In this document: piece after piece, positions 29,357 to 38,024 of the stretch
Layout of the letters: each line of letters opens with the position of its first letter
How positions within the stretch are numbered: position 1 is the first letter of the stretch
NCBI GenBank assembly: GCA_910589155.1
Contig: CAJURY010000001.1
Span: 1-64,000 of the forward strand
Source: an uncultured Oscillospiraceae bacterium
Lineage (GTDB): Bacteria > Bacillota > Clostridia > Oscillospirales > Oscillospiraceae
DNA: 64,000 bases
Direction: 5' to 3'
Translations under genes and position numbers: made by a program
The notes under the pieces: model-generated
The model's input: only the letters and a program-made list of their open reading frames with translations
What the model was told of the DNA's origin: nothing
Database searches by the model: none

Positions 29357-31768
29357 ATGAATTTGAGAATCGCCCTGGCGGGCAATCCCAACAGCGGTAA
29401 GACGACGCTTTTTAACGCGTTGACCGGCTCCAATCAGTTTGTAGGCAACTGGCCGGGCGTTACCGTGGAGAAGAAGGAAGGCAAGCTGAAAAAGCACAGC
29501 GATGTGACAATTACTGACTTGCCCGGTATTTATTCTCTTTCTCCCTACACCCTGGAAGAAGTTGTCGCCAGAAACTATCTGGTGGGGCAGAGACCGGACG
29601 CAATTTTGAACATTGTAGACGGCACCAACTTGGAGCGCAATTTATATTTGACAACGCAACTGATGGAATTGGGAATCCCCGTCGTGGTAGCCATCAATAT
29701 GATGGACATTGTACGGAAAAACGGAGATCGAATCAATACGAACGAGTTGTCCCGCGCTTTGGGCTGCCGGATTGTGGAGATTTCCGCGCTGAAGGGAACT
29801 GGCATTATGGAAGCGGCGGAAGCGGCCATTGAGGCGGCGCAAAGCGGCAAGTCCGTTGTTCCTATGCACACGTTCTCCGGCGTTGTGGAGCACGCCTTGG
29901 CGCATATTGAAGAAGCGGCGGTGCATCAGATGCCCATAGAACAGCAGCGTTGGTATGCCATTAAGATTTTTGAGCGGGACGAAAAGGTGCTTGCGCAACT
30001 GAATCTGGCACAGAATGTGCTGTCGCACATTGAAAAAGACATCAACGCGGCGGAAAAAGAGTGCGACGACGACGCGGAAAGCATCATCACCAACGAGCGC
30101 TATGTGTACATTGCGTCTTTGATGAAGGGCTGCTACAAGAAAAAGAGCGCCGGAAAGTTGACAACTTCTGATAAAATTGATAGAATTGTTACCAATCGCT
30201 TTTTAGCGCTGCCGATTTTCGCGGCCATCATGTTCCTTGTATACTTTGTCTCAGTTACGACAGTTGGCGCCTGGGCGACAGATTGGACCAACGACGGCTT
30301 GTTTGGCGACGGCTGGCATTTGTTTGGTATCGGTACCAGCGACTATGAGGACGCTGCCGCAACCTACGCCGCTGAAAACATCTGGACAGACGAAATTGTG
30401 GCAAAGCTCCAGAGCGCAGTGGAAGCTGACGTTGTTGGCGCGCAGGATGTTCTGGACACTGTCGAGGACAAGGACTTCGGCGGCTTTGAAGAAGTCTATG
30501 GTACATACGCGGATTCTCTGGGCGAGTACGATGAAAGCATTACAGAGTTCGTAGACACTGCGCTGGAAAGCGAAGAACTGCCCACAACGGAGGATTATGG
30601 CATTTGGGTGCCTGGTATTCCGGTGCTGGTTGAAAGCGGTCTGGAAGCAATAAACTGCGCCGACTGGCTGTCCGGCTTGATTTTGGACGGCATTGTAGCG
30701 GGTGTTGGCGCGGTGCTGGGTTTTGTACCGCAGATGCTGGTGCTGTTTATCTTCCTGGCGTTCTTGGAAGCTTGCGGCTATATGGCGAGAATTGCCTTTG
30801 TGATGGATCGTATTTTCCGTAAGTTCGGTCTTTCCGGTAAATCCTTTATCCCCATGCTCATTGGCACCGGCTGCGGCGTGCCCGGTATCATGGCCTCTCG
30901 TACCATTGAAAACGAACGGGATCGGCGCATGACGATTATGACGACTACCTTCATTCCCTGCGGCGCGAAGCTGCCGATTATTGCCCTGATTGCTTCCGCA
31001 CTGTTTGGCAGGGCATGGTGGGTTGCGCCCAGCGCATACTTTGTGGGTATGGCGGCCATTGTGGTTTCCGGTATTATGCTGAAGAAAACCAAAATGTTTG
31101 CCGGCGACCCCGCGCCCTTTGTCATGGAATTGCCTGCTTATCACTGGCCGACGGTCAGTAACATTCTGCGCAGTATGTGGGAGCGCGGCTGGTCCTTTAT
31201 GAAAAAGGCCGGTACCATTATCCTGCTTTCTTCCATTGTCATCTGGGCGGGTTCCTGCTTCGGCGTTGTGGATGGACGCTTCCTCTTTGACGGGGAAATG
31301 GAACTGGAAAACAGCGTTTTGGGCGTCATCGGCAGCGGTATCCAGTGGATTTTCGCGCCTCTTGGTTTCAACAACATCAAAGCGACCATTGCGACCATCA
31401 TGGGTTTGGTTGCCAAGGAAGAGGTTGTGGGTGTGTTCGGCGTGCTGGACTTTGAAGGCATGACCAAGCTGGCGGCTTATTCCTTCCTGGTGTTTAATCT
31501 TCTGTGCGCGCCTTGCTTTGCCGCCATCGGCGCAATTAAGCGTGAAATGAACTCCGCAAAATGGACCTGGTTTGCCATTGGCTATCAGTGCGGTTTCGCC
31601 TATGTGATTTCCCTCATCATTTATCAGTTTGGTATGATGTTTGTTGGTAGCGGCAATATTCTGGGCTTTGTGGTAGCCGCATTGCTGCTGGTTGGCATGA
31701 TTTATATGCTCTTTAAGCCCTACAAAGAGGCAAACCGCCTCACTGCAAAGGTAAAAACCACCGTATAA
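29357..31768 (+). CDS. feoB: Ferrous iron transporter FeoB with enlarged outer loop
   Basis: An 803-residue membrane GTPase that imports Fe2+. The G domain has GNPNSGKTT (residues 9-17), DLPGIYSLSPYT (near 54) and NMMD (near 115). The membrane part has the gate segments FVPQMLVLFIFLAFLEACGYMARIAFVMD and GTGCGVPGIMASRTIENERDRR, and the second gate LVAKEEVVGVFGVLDFE. Between the first membrane helix (near residue 300) and the next one (near 425) is an extra acidic stretch of about 115 residues, rich in Asp and Glu, absent from the second FeoB of this window. The two small membrane proteins downstream probably belong to the same system. Confidence 0.95.
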   Translation: MNLRIALAGNPNSGKTTLFNALTGSNQFVGNWPGVTVEKKEGKLKKHSDVTITDLPGIYSLSPYTLEEVVARNYLVGQRPDAILNIVDGTNLERNLYLTTQLMELGIPVVVAINMMDIVRKNGDRINTNELSRALGCRIVEISALKGTGIMEAAEAAIEAAQSGKSVVPMHTFSGVVEHALAHIEEAAVHQMPIEQQRWYAIKIFERDEKVLAQLNLAQNVLSHIEKDINAAEKECDDDAESIITNERYVYIASLMKGCYKKKSAGKLTTSDKIDRIVTNRFLALPIFAAIMFLVYFVSVTTVGAWATDWTNDGLFGDGWHLFGIGTSDYEDAAATYAAENIWTDEIVAKLQSAVEADVVGAQDVLDTVEDKDFGGFEEVYGTYADSLGEYDESITEFVDTALESEELPTTEDYGIWVPGIPVLVESGLEAINCADWLSGLILDGIVAGVGAVLGFVPQMLVLFIFLAFLEACGYMARIAFVMDRIFRKFGLSGKSFIPMLIGTGCGVPGIMASRTIENERDRRMTIMTTTFIPCGAKLPIIALIASALFGRAWWVAPSAYFVGMAAIVVSGIMLKKTKMFAGDPAPFVMELPAYHWPTVSNILRSMWERGWSFMKKAGTIILLSSIVIWAGSCFGVVDGRFLFDGEMELENSVLGVIGSGIQWIFAPLGFNNIKATIATIMGLVAKEEVVGVFGVLDFEGMTKLAAYSFLVFNLLCAPCFAAIGAIKREMNSAKWTWFAIGYQCGFAYVISLIIYQFGMMFVGSGNILGFVVAALLLVGMIYMLFKPYKEANRLTAKVKTTV

Positions 31769-31780
31769 GGAGGAATTGAA

Positions 31781-31957
31781 ATGCTTTCCTGGTTTGTGCA
31801 AAATTTGGCTACGATTTTGATTTCTGCCGTCTTGCTGGCTGTGGTAACCGCTGTTTTAGCGGGCATGGTGAAGAGCAGAAAGAAAGGAAAATCTGGTTGC
31901 TGCGGAGGGTGCGCCGGCTGCGCCATGAACGGCTGCTGTCACAAGGAGAACCCTTAA
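31781..31957 (+). CDS. FeoB-associated Cys-rich membrane protein
   Basis: A 58-residue protein: a single membrane helix (residues about 8-30) followed by KSRKKGKSGCCGGCAGCAMNGCC, with six Cys (40, 41, 44, 47, 52, 53). This matches small proteins regularly found after feoB (the FeoB-associated Cys-rich family), thought to help iron transfer or assemble the transporter. AAGGAGG stands seven bases before the ATG. It begins 12 bases after the feoB stop. Confidence 0.88.
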   Translation: MLSWFVQNLATILISAVLLAVVTAVLAGMVKSRKKGKSGCCGGCAGCAMNGCCHKENP

Positions 31958-31958
31958 A

Positions 31959-32351
31959 ATGAAGGAACAGACCTCTACCGCTATTTTGGTGCTGTTTCTG
32001 CTGGCGCTGGTATTTCTCGCTGTTCGAAGCTATTTGAAACGGCTGTCAAGAGGCTGCTGCGGCAGTGGAAACGGCGAAAGGCTGAAAAAGGTACCGGTTC
32101 AGGATCGCGACAGATCCCATTACCCCTATTTAATGTGTTTTACTGTAGACGGAATGGTCTGCGGAAACTGCGCCAGACGTGTGGAGAACGCACTTAACTC
32201 CATAGATGGCGTTTGGGCAGAGGCAGATGTATCGGGCAAAAAAGTAACGATACGAATGAAAACGCAGATACCTGCGCAGATCCTTCGGGACACAGTGAAT
32301 CAAATTGGCGGCTATACTGTTTTGCAAAAAACAGATTTCGTCAAAGAATAA
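31959..32351 (+). CDS. Membrane-anchored HMA-domain protein
   Basis: A 130-residue protein with a membrane helix (residues about 7-22), a basic patch with Cys residues (LSRGCCGSGNGERLKK) much like the preceding FeoB-associated protein, and a C-terminal heavy-metal-associated domain with GMVCGNCARRVENALN (Cys68 and Cys71). It starts 1 base after the previous stop, so translation is coupled. HMA domains usually carry copper or zinc; placing one in an iron operon is unusual. It may deliver metal to FeoB or sense it; this is inference. Confidence 0.82.
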   Translation: MKEQTSTAILVLFLLALVFLAVRSYLKRLSRGCCGSGNGERLKKVPVQDRDRSHYPYLMCFTVDGMVCGNCARRVENALNSIDGVWAEADVSGKKVTIRMKTQIPAQILRDTVNQIGGYTVLQKTDFVKE

Positions 32352-32390
32352 ATCGCCAAAATCTCTCCTAAAATATGTATTTCTGCACAA

Positions 32391-32431
32391 ACAACGCCGC
32401 TCTGGGTATATCCCAGGGCGGCGTTGTATTT
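32391..32431 (+). terminator. Terminator of the feo operon
   Basis: CAACGCCGC-TCTGGG pairs with TCCCAG-GGCGGCGTTG, then TATTTC. It lies between convergent genes. Confidence 0.8.
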
Positions 32432-32443
32432 CAAAAAACGGAA

Positions 32444-32629
32444 TTATTTTGCTTTTTTAGCGTAAAACCACAGACCCAGCGCGCCCAGTGCAGCGGACAG
32501 AAGGCTTAGCCCTGTCATGCCCCATAAAAAGTTGCCGCGGTAGCTGCTCATGAGTACCATCAAAACGGCGAGAAAGCCGGAAATCCCACATAAAAGCAGA
32601 AAAATTGAAAAGACCAGCAAAAATCTCAT
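32444..32629 (-). CDS. Small two-helix membrane protein
   Basis: A 61-residue protein of two hydrophobic helices (residues about 3-25 and 37-56) joined by SSYRGNFLWG, ending in YAKKAK. GAGGAACGCT before the ATG at 32629 sets the start; the frame runs on to 32707 without a ribosome site. No family recognised. It lies just downstream of the ABC permease gene on the same strand but is separated from it by a 125-base gap. Confidence 0.65.
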   Translation of the reverse strand: MRFLLVFSIFLLLCGISGFLAVLMVLMSSYRGNFLWGMTGLSLLSAALGALGLWFYAKKAK

Positions 32630-32754
32630 AGCGTTCCTCTTTTCTGTTTCAGTTTTGCCGGCATGGAGAAAATTGCCGCATTCAGCCGGATATTCCAATT
32701 TTATCATGGAAAAAAGGGAATGTCAATCTAACAGTTCTTGGCAGCGCTTTTCTT

Positions 32755-35559
32755 TTACAAATTCTCACTTTTCAGCGCGTCGATGGGATTATCCTTTTTG
32801 ATTTTGTGCATGGCGTAAAGCATGGTGGAAAACACTACAAAAAATACGCTGCCTATGGCGATTGCCACAGCGCTCCAGGGAATCTGGAATGCGCTTACCA
32901 TTATAGAAGCGGAAATCTTCCAGATCCAATAGGAGAGTAGGAAGGAAATGGGTAGTCCATACACAAGGGCGCGGACGCCGTAAAGCAGGCATTCATAGTT
33001 TGTCATGCGGTTCATGTCGGATTTGCGCATTCCCACGCTGCGCAGCATGGCAAAGTCCCTGCGCCGCAAGGCGACGTTGGTGGAAATGGTATTGAACACA
33101 TTGGCTACGGAAATCAAGGAAATGAGCGTAATAAAACCATAGGCGAATACGTCGATAGTTGTCAGCAGATTTCTGTCGTTTTCTTCGCTTGCCGCGAAAT
33201 CATTGCAGAAAACGTTGTCGGACATAGCTTCAACATAGCTTGCAACGGCGGCGTGATGCTTTGCCTCAACTGCCAGGAAAGGATAATCGGGTTCTTCCTG
33301 ATACATACTGTAAGGCATCAGCAAAATGACGGAATACTGGCTGGAGGTGGAGGGGGAAACGCCGAAGGGATATTCCTTCAGCCTTGCCCCAAGCTGAACG
33401 GTTTGTACAGAGCAATTTTGATAAAAGACGGGGGTTTCGCCAGCTTTGCCGGTTTCCGCGTCGTATTCGTAATAGTTCACGATGCTGTTGCCCTGCTCGT
33501 CTGTTGCTGGTTCCGCCGTATAGGAAACGGTGCTTTCTTCTTCAGAATCATAGTCTGTCAGATGCAAGATAAGTACCAGCTTGCCATCCTCCGCTACATA
33601 TTCTGCCGTCCAGAAGCCGACGTTTTCGGGAAGGTGGAGATTGTCTTTGTCGTTCAGGCCGAACACATCGTTGGGAAGCAAGGTGACAGACTGCGCCTCG
33701 TCGGGAAAATACTTCACATGATGGGTCAGCCGCTGGTCAGCGCCGTTGGCGCCCCGGCCATAGCCTGTGAGGTCCACTTCATTGCAGACCAAAGCGGCAG
33801 GGGTGGAAGCGTCGAAATAAGGAGCTGGATCCAATTCGTATTCAGCCAAAAGCTGCAAGAAAGCCGCGTCTTCCATGTAGTATACCACGGTGTGCTGCAA
33901 ACGGTAGTTTGCGTTGCTCTGTTCGTGATCCAAGGAATCCAACGCCTTTTGGTAGCTGCTGTCAAATTCTGCCATGGGATAGACAAAATCGTAGCCAGTA
34001 TCCTGAAAATATACAGAATGCTCAACTTCAGGCAGGGCGCGCACTTCCTCAAAGTCGGATACAGGATCGTCGCTCCGGGAAAAAACCTTCACGTCAAAAT
34101 TGTTCAGATGAAGATTGCCGCCCAGAGAACTGCGAAGATACATACCGTAGGTGCAGGCGGATATGAAAAGCACAATGCTGATGACCAGAGAAAAAATGGT
34201 GGCGCGATATTTTTTGCGGCTGCACTTGTAATACTTTTTGGCAAGCAGACCGGAAAGACCGTACAGCTTGTAGGTGAGGGGAGAAACCCGCACGTTTTTT
34301 CTGGTGGCTTTGATGTCCTGGCTTTGACGAATGGCTTCAATGGCCGTCACCCGCATGGCTCTGCGGGAGGGCGCCCAGGCGGATAGCAGTACTGTCACAC
34401 AGGAAATTGCGGCGGCGACCAGCACGGAAGCAGTGGAAACATGTATTGTCAAGACCACAGGAGAGGAGCCGGACAGCAAGGAACTGATAAATTTTCCGGT
34501 AATCGCCAAGGTAACGCCGATGCCGCCGACGCCGCAAAGAATGCCAATGGGAATGCCAATGAGACAGACGATGCCCGCTTCACAAAAGACCATCCGGCGA
34601 AGCTGGCGGCGAGTTGCACCGATGCTGGACAGAAGTCCAAATTGCTTGGTGCGTTCGGAAACGGAGATGGAAAAGGCGCTGTAAATGAGAGAAATTGCGC
34701 CGATCATGATAATGACTATGAGAATGAGGCAGAAGGCATTGATGGCGGAGCTCCAGTTGTCGTATTTGGCGATATTGTAGTAGGTCAAAAGACCGTAGTT
34801 TAAGCTGGAGCAGCCTCCACTTTCCCCGTTATATAGGGGGATAGACGCTTTGGCAGGGGCGGTTTTTACAAAAAGACGGTTCCAGAGGCTTGGCTGTGCG
34901 CCGTCCTTGCAGGTGAGAATACTGTTGATTCTCAGGTAAAAATCATCCAAGGACAGATTTTCCATTACGCCAACAATGGTGTAGCTTTCGGAAAAGGTTC
35001 TGTTTTTCAGATTCTTTTCCTGCTGGACGCTGGTCACATACTCAAAAAAGTTGTTTTCCTCTAACTGTGTAAAAACAGAAAGGGAAACGTTGCTGCCCAG
35101 AGAAATCGGAGCGCCAGCCTGCTGGGTTTGCTCCATCCAGCTTATGGGAACGACAATTTCAGAAGCGTTTTCCGGGAGGCGGCCTTCCAGCAAATGCACA
35201 GGCATATTGTCAAAAAAGGTCTGATTTACGGCGGTCAGCGCATAGGAGTAAGCCTCTGCGCTGTCATCCTCATTGCTTTGGGTGCTGGTAAAGCCCAAAA
35301 CAGAGCATTCCGCCGCGCTGGAAACAGCGGGATTGTTGGTGATGGCTTGAAGCTCGGTATCTGTCAGATAGTGAAATTCGCAGTAATAGTCTCCGTAGTT
35401 ATAAATATTTTCCCGGATTAGATAATCGCGAAGGCTAACTGCCAAGGTGGTGACGGCTGTAAACATCGCCGCCGCCAGGATCACGCCGATGATTGTGACA
35501 ATGGTTCGGCTTTTGTTTTGCCAGAGGGTTTTCCAAGTCATTTTCCGAAAAATACTCAT
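32755..35559 (-). CDS. FtsX/MacB-type ABC transporter permease
   Basis: A 934-residue permease. A first helix (residues about 18-40), a large extracytoplasmic part, then a helix block near 275-400 (MIGAISLIYSAFSISVSERTKQFGLLSSIGATRRQLRR is the FtsX signature), a second large outer part (residues about 450-790) and a second FtsX block near the end (RRRDFAMLRSVGMRKSDMNRM). This two-FtsX architecture is that of long peptide- or lantibiotic-related permeases (BceB/Vex/YtrF-like). It overlaps the ATPase gene by 4 bases (ATGA) and is next to a two-component system, so stress- or antibiotic-responsive export or detoxification is likely. Substrate unknown. Confidence 0.9.
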   Translation of the reverse strand: MSIFRKMTWKTLWQNKSRTIVTIIGVILAAAMFTAVTTLAVSLRDYLIRENIYNYGDYYCEFHYLTDTELQAITNNPAVSSAAECSVLGFTSTQSNEDDSAEAYSYALTAVNQTFFDNMPVHLLEGRLPENASEIVVPISWMEQTQQAGAPISLGSNVSLSVFTQLEENNFFEYVTSVQQEKNLKNRTFSESYTIVGVMENLSLDDFYLRINSILTCKDGAQPSLWNRLFVKTAPAKASIPLYNGESGGCSSLNYGLLTYYNIAKYDNWSSAINAFCLILIVIIMIGAISLIYSAFSISVSERTKQFGLLSSIGATRRQLRRMVFCEAGIVCLIGIPIGILCGVGGIGVTLAITGKFISSLLSGSSPVVLTIHVSTASVLVAAAISCVTVLLSAWAPSRRAMRVTAIEAIRQSQDIKATRKNVRVSPLTYKLYGLSGLLAKKYYKCSRKKYRATIFSLVISIVLFISACTYGMYLRSSLGGNLHLNNFDVKVFSRSDDPVSDFEEVRALPEVEHSVYFQDTGYDFVYPMAEFDSSYQKALDSLDHEQSNANYRLQHTVVYYMEDAAFLQLLAEYELDPAPYFDASTPAALVCNEVDLTGYGRGANGADQRLTHHVKYFPDEAQSVTLLPNDVFGLNDKDNLHLPENVGFWTAEYVAEDGKLVLILHLTDYDSEEESTVSYTAEPATDEQGNSIVNYYEYDAETGKAGETPVFYQNCSVQTVQLGARLKEYPFGVSPSTSSQYSVILLMPYSMYQEEPDYPFLAVEAKHHAAVASYVEAMSDNVFCNDFAASEENDRNLLTTIDVFAYGFITLISLISVANVFNTISTNVALRRRDFAMLRSVGMRKSDMNRMTNYECLLYGVRALVYGLPISFLLSYWIWKISASIMVSAFQIPWSAVAIAIGSVFFVVFSTMLYAMHKIKKDNPIDALKSENL

Positions 35560-36239
35560 GGCCGCAACACCTCGTCTCTGGCGATTTTGCCGTCCTCTAT
35601 GGCGATGATCCGGTCGGCCTGCAAAGCGATGGATTCATCGTGGGTAATGACGATCAAGGTCTGGTCGTACCGGCGGTTGGAGAATTTCAGAAGATCCACA
35701 ATTTCCTGGCTGTTTTTGGAATCCAGATTGCCGGTGGGTTCGTCGGCCAGCACCACGGCGGGCGCGTTCATCAGCGCCCGGCCAATGGAAACCCGCTGCT
35801 GCTGGCCGCCGGAAAGCTGATTGGGCAAATGCTTTTCCCGGCGGGTTAGCTTTAAGGTCTGCAAAAGATCCTGAAGCCGCTCGTCGTTGACCTTTCTGCC
35901 GTCCATGAGTACCGGCAATGTGATATTTTCTACCACGTTTAAAACGGGAATCAAATTGTAAAACTGATAAATAAGACCTACTTCCCGCCGACGGAAAATG
36001 GCAAGCTGCTCGTCGTTTTGGGCGTAAACGTCCTGCTCGTTCATGTACACCTTGCCGCTGGATGGACGGTCAACGCCGCCTAAAATATGCAAGAGCGTAG
36101 ATTTGCCAGAGCCAGAAGGACCGATGATTGCAAGGAACTGCCCTTTTTCCACAGAAAAAGACACGTCGTTTAATGCGACAACCTGATTTTCCCCCTTGCC
36201 ATAAACCTTGGAAAGATGCTCTACGCGCAAAATTTCCAT
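35556..36239 (-). CDS. ABC transporter ATP-binding protein, MacB/LolD type
   Basis: A 227-residue ATPase with Walker A GPSGSGKST, Q loop YQFYNLIPVLNVVENI, signature LSGGQQQRVSIGRA, Walker B VVLADEPTGNLD and switch VITHDES. The closest functional groups are MacB/LolD and BceA. The frame is open to 36398, but GAAGGAGGAAATACA before the ATG at 36239 marks the start. Partner of the large permease downstream; transcription probably depends on the regulator next to it. Confidence 0.93.
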   Translation of the reverse strand: MEILRVEHLSKVYGKGENQVVALNDVSFSVEKGQFLAIIGPSGSGKSTLLHILGGVDRPSSGKVYMNEQDVYAQNDEQLAIFRRREVGLIYQFYNLIPVLNVVENITLPVLMDGRKVNDERLQDLLQTLKLTRREKHLPNQLSGGQQQRVSIGRALMNAPAVVLADEPTGNLDSKNSQEIVDLLKFSNRRYDQTLIVITHDESIALQADRIIAIEDGKIARDEVLRP

Positions 36240-36272
36240 TGTATTTCCTCCTTCATTTTTCTTGATGGCTTT

Positions 36273-36304
36273 AGTATAGCATGGGAAGGTGACAGGCAGG
36301 TGAC
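36273..36304 (-). promoter_or_regulatory. Promoter with direct repeats before the ABC genes
   Basis: The minus strand has TATACT (36278-36273). Just upstream, the plus strand shows GGTGAC twice (36288-36293 and 36299-36304), spaced by 11 bases, one helical turn, as expected for an OmpR-type response regulator. The region lacks a good -35 box, which fits activation. Confidence 0.55.
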
Positions 36305-36342
36305 TGTTCGCTAGGAGAAATATTTCAAATCTGTCACAATTG

Positions 36343-37335
36343 TCATATAACCGATTTATAAAAACGGATGGTAAAGAGCGCGCCGCCTTCCGGGGCATTT
36401 TCCACTTTCACCGTACCGTTTTGCGCAGCTAGAATGCTTCTGGTTAAGGCAAGGCCAATGCCGACGCTTTCCGCAGAGGCGTTTTTGCCTTTATAAAATC
36501 GCTCAAACAAATGGGGCAAATCCTCCGGGGCAACGCCGGGGCCGGTATCTTGTATGCAAAGTTGGGTGTACAGGGGGTTTTCAGAACCTGTAATGGTAAG
36601 GATTCCGGCTTCCATATGCTCCGTGCAGTTTTTCAGGATATTCACCAGCGCTTCCGTTGTCCAGGCGGGGTCGCAGATGAGAGAGCCAAATAAAGACGTT
36701 ACAACTTCCTGACCGTGGAGTTCCATGGACACAAGCAGCGGATCTAAAGCTTTTTGCACCAGATCTTGCAGGGAAATGGAACTGGGATGAAACGCAATGA
36801 CCCCCGCATCCAGCTTAGCAAGCTTTAAAAGAGCGGAAACCAACCAGTCCATGCGTTCCAGGTGCCGACGCAGTGTGCGCCGGTGGGATTGGAGGGTTTG
36901 CGGCGTCGTGTCGTTTCCCATAGCGGCAAGCACCAGATGCATGGCGGTAAGACTGGTGCGAAGCTGATGGGAAACATCCGCCATTGCGTCCGCCAGACTA
37001 GATTTATCCTTTTCCAGTTGCGCGGACTGCTCTTTCAGCTTCACGGTCAGCTTGGAAATCTCGGTTTCCAGCAAGCTAAGTTCGCCTTCCTTACAGGCGG
37101 CAAATTGTATGTCTCTACCGGAATGGAGCAATTCATCGATTTCTGCCGCCAGCTTCGCCATATTTTGGTAATTGCGCCGCTGTGCCAGGTACCACAAAAG
37201 AAAGAGCGCCAGACACAGCGCAAGGGCGGCAAAGCCGGCGCGGCGGTGGAGGAAAAAGCAAACGGAAACGCCAATGGCGCTCACTGTGCAAAAATACCGG
37301 CAAAACCGGGCGGCCTCCGGGTTGCGTAGTACCAT
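36343..37335 (-). CDS. Sensor histidine kinase
   Basis: A 330-residue kinase with two membrane helices at residues about 13-30 and 34-52 joined by only a few residues, so there is almost no outer sensor domain. The phosphorylated His123 lies in DVSHQLRTSLTA; the ATPase part shows NILKNCTEHM, DTGPGVAPEDLPHLFERFYKG and GIGLALTRSI. This short-sensor layout is that of intramembrane-sensing kinases, such as BceS, which sense flux through a partner transporter. It starts 3 bases after the response regulator stop. Confidence 0.9.
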   Translation of the reverse strand: MVLRNPEAARFCRYFCTVSAIGVSVCFFLHRRAGFAALALCLALFLLWYLAQRRNYQNMAKLAAEIDELLHSGRDIQFAACKEGELSLLETEISKLTVKLKEQSAQLEKDKSSLADAMADVSHQLRTSLTAMHLVLAAMGNDTTPQTLQSHRRTLRRHLERMDWLVSALLKLAKLDAGVIAFHPSSISLQDLVQKALDPLLVSMELHGQEVVTSLFGSLICDPAWTTEALVNILKNCTEHMEAGILTITGSENPLYTQLCIQDTGPGVAPEDLPHLFERFYKGKNASAESVGIGLALTRSILAAQNGTVKVENAPEGGALFTIRFYKSVI

Positions 37336-37338
37336 AGG

Positions 37339-38010
37339 TTAGCCCTCCATCCGATAACCCAGCCCGCGAATGGTGCGAATCAGCGTGGGGTTTTGCGGAT
37401 CTTCCTCCGTTTTCTCCCGCAATCGCTTGATATATACGGTGAGGGTATTGTCATTGACAAAATCTCCTGCAATGTCCCAGATTTCCTCCAAAAGTTGACT
37501 GCGGGACAGTGTTTTACCACGATTGTTGACAAAAATCAGCAAAAGCCGGTATTCCAAGGCGGACAGGTGACAATCTGAGCCGTTTTTATAGACGATTGCT
37601 TTGTCCGTATCCACGCGGACGGCGCCAAACTCCAAAATGGACGAGTTTTTTCCACTGCGTCGCAGGACGCTTTTGATGCGGGAGACCAACTCTCTGGGGC
37701 GGAAGGGCTTGGTGATGTAATCGTCCGCGCCCAGGTCGAGGCCGGTAACGATGCTGTATTCGTCCGCCGAGGCGGTAAGAAAAATCACAGGCAGATCGAA
37801 ATGCTCTTTGATGGCGACGCAGGCGGAAAAGCCGTTGCCGTTTTGTAGGGAAACATCCAACAAAACAAGGGCGAACGTATGTTCCTGCAAAGCCTTTAAC
37901 GCTTCTGTTTGTCCGGGAGCGGCCTGTACGCAAAAGCCCTGCTCTTGCAGAAACTCGGATAGATGCCGGACGATAGAAGGATCGTCCTCTACCAAAAGAA
38001 GCTGTGTCAT
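37339..38010 (-). CDS. Response regulator, OmpR/PhoB family
   Basis: A 223-residue regulator: acidic pocket VEDD (residues 7-10), phosphorylated Asp52 in LVLLDVSLQNG, Lys101 in YITKPFRPRE, and a C-terminal winged helix (LSALEYRLLLIFVNNRGKTLSRSQLLEEIW, DNTLTVYIKRLREK and TIRGLGYR). It should control the ABC transporter genes downstream. It starts 14 bases after the radA stop, with AAGGAGG before the ATG, so it may be read from the radA promoter. Confidence 0.95.
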   Translation of the reverse strand: MTQLLLVEDDPSIVRHLSEFLQEQGFCVQAAPGQTEALKALQEHTFALVLLDVSLQNGNGFSACVAIKEHFDLPVIFLTASADEYSIVTGLDLGADDYITKPFRPRELVSRIKSVLRRSGKNSSILEFGAVRVDTDKAIVYKNGSDCHLSALEYRLLLIFVNNRGKTLSRSQLLEEIWDIAGDFVNDNTLTVYIKRLREKTEEDPQNPTLIRTIRGLGYRMEG

Positions 38011-38024
38011 AGCGCGCCTCCTTT

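Noticed and set aside
30251..31801. 516-codon minus-strand open frame opposite feoB
   Set aside because: Low-complexity His/Asn/Gly-rich translation typical of the antisense of a membrane protein gene; feoB is certain.
33253..34386. 377-codon plus-strand frame opposite the ABC permease
   Set aside because: Antisense of a long coding gene in GC-rich codon usage; no motif.
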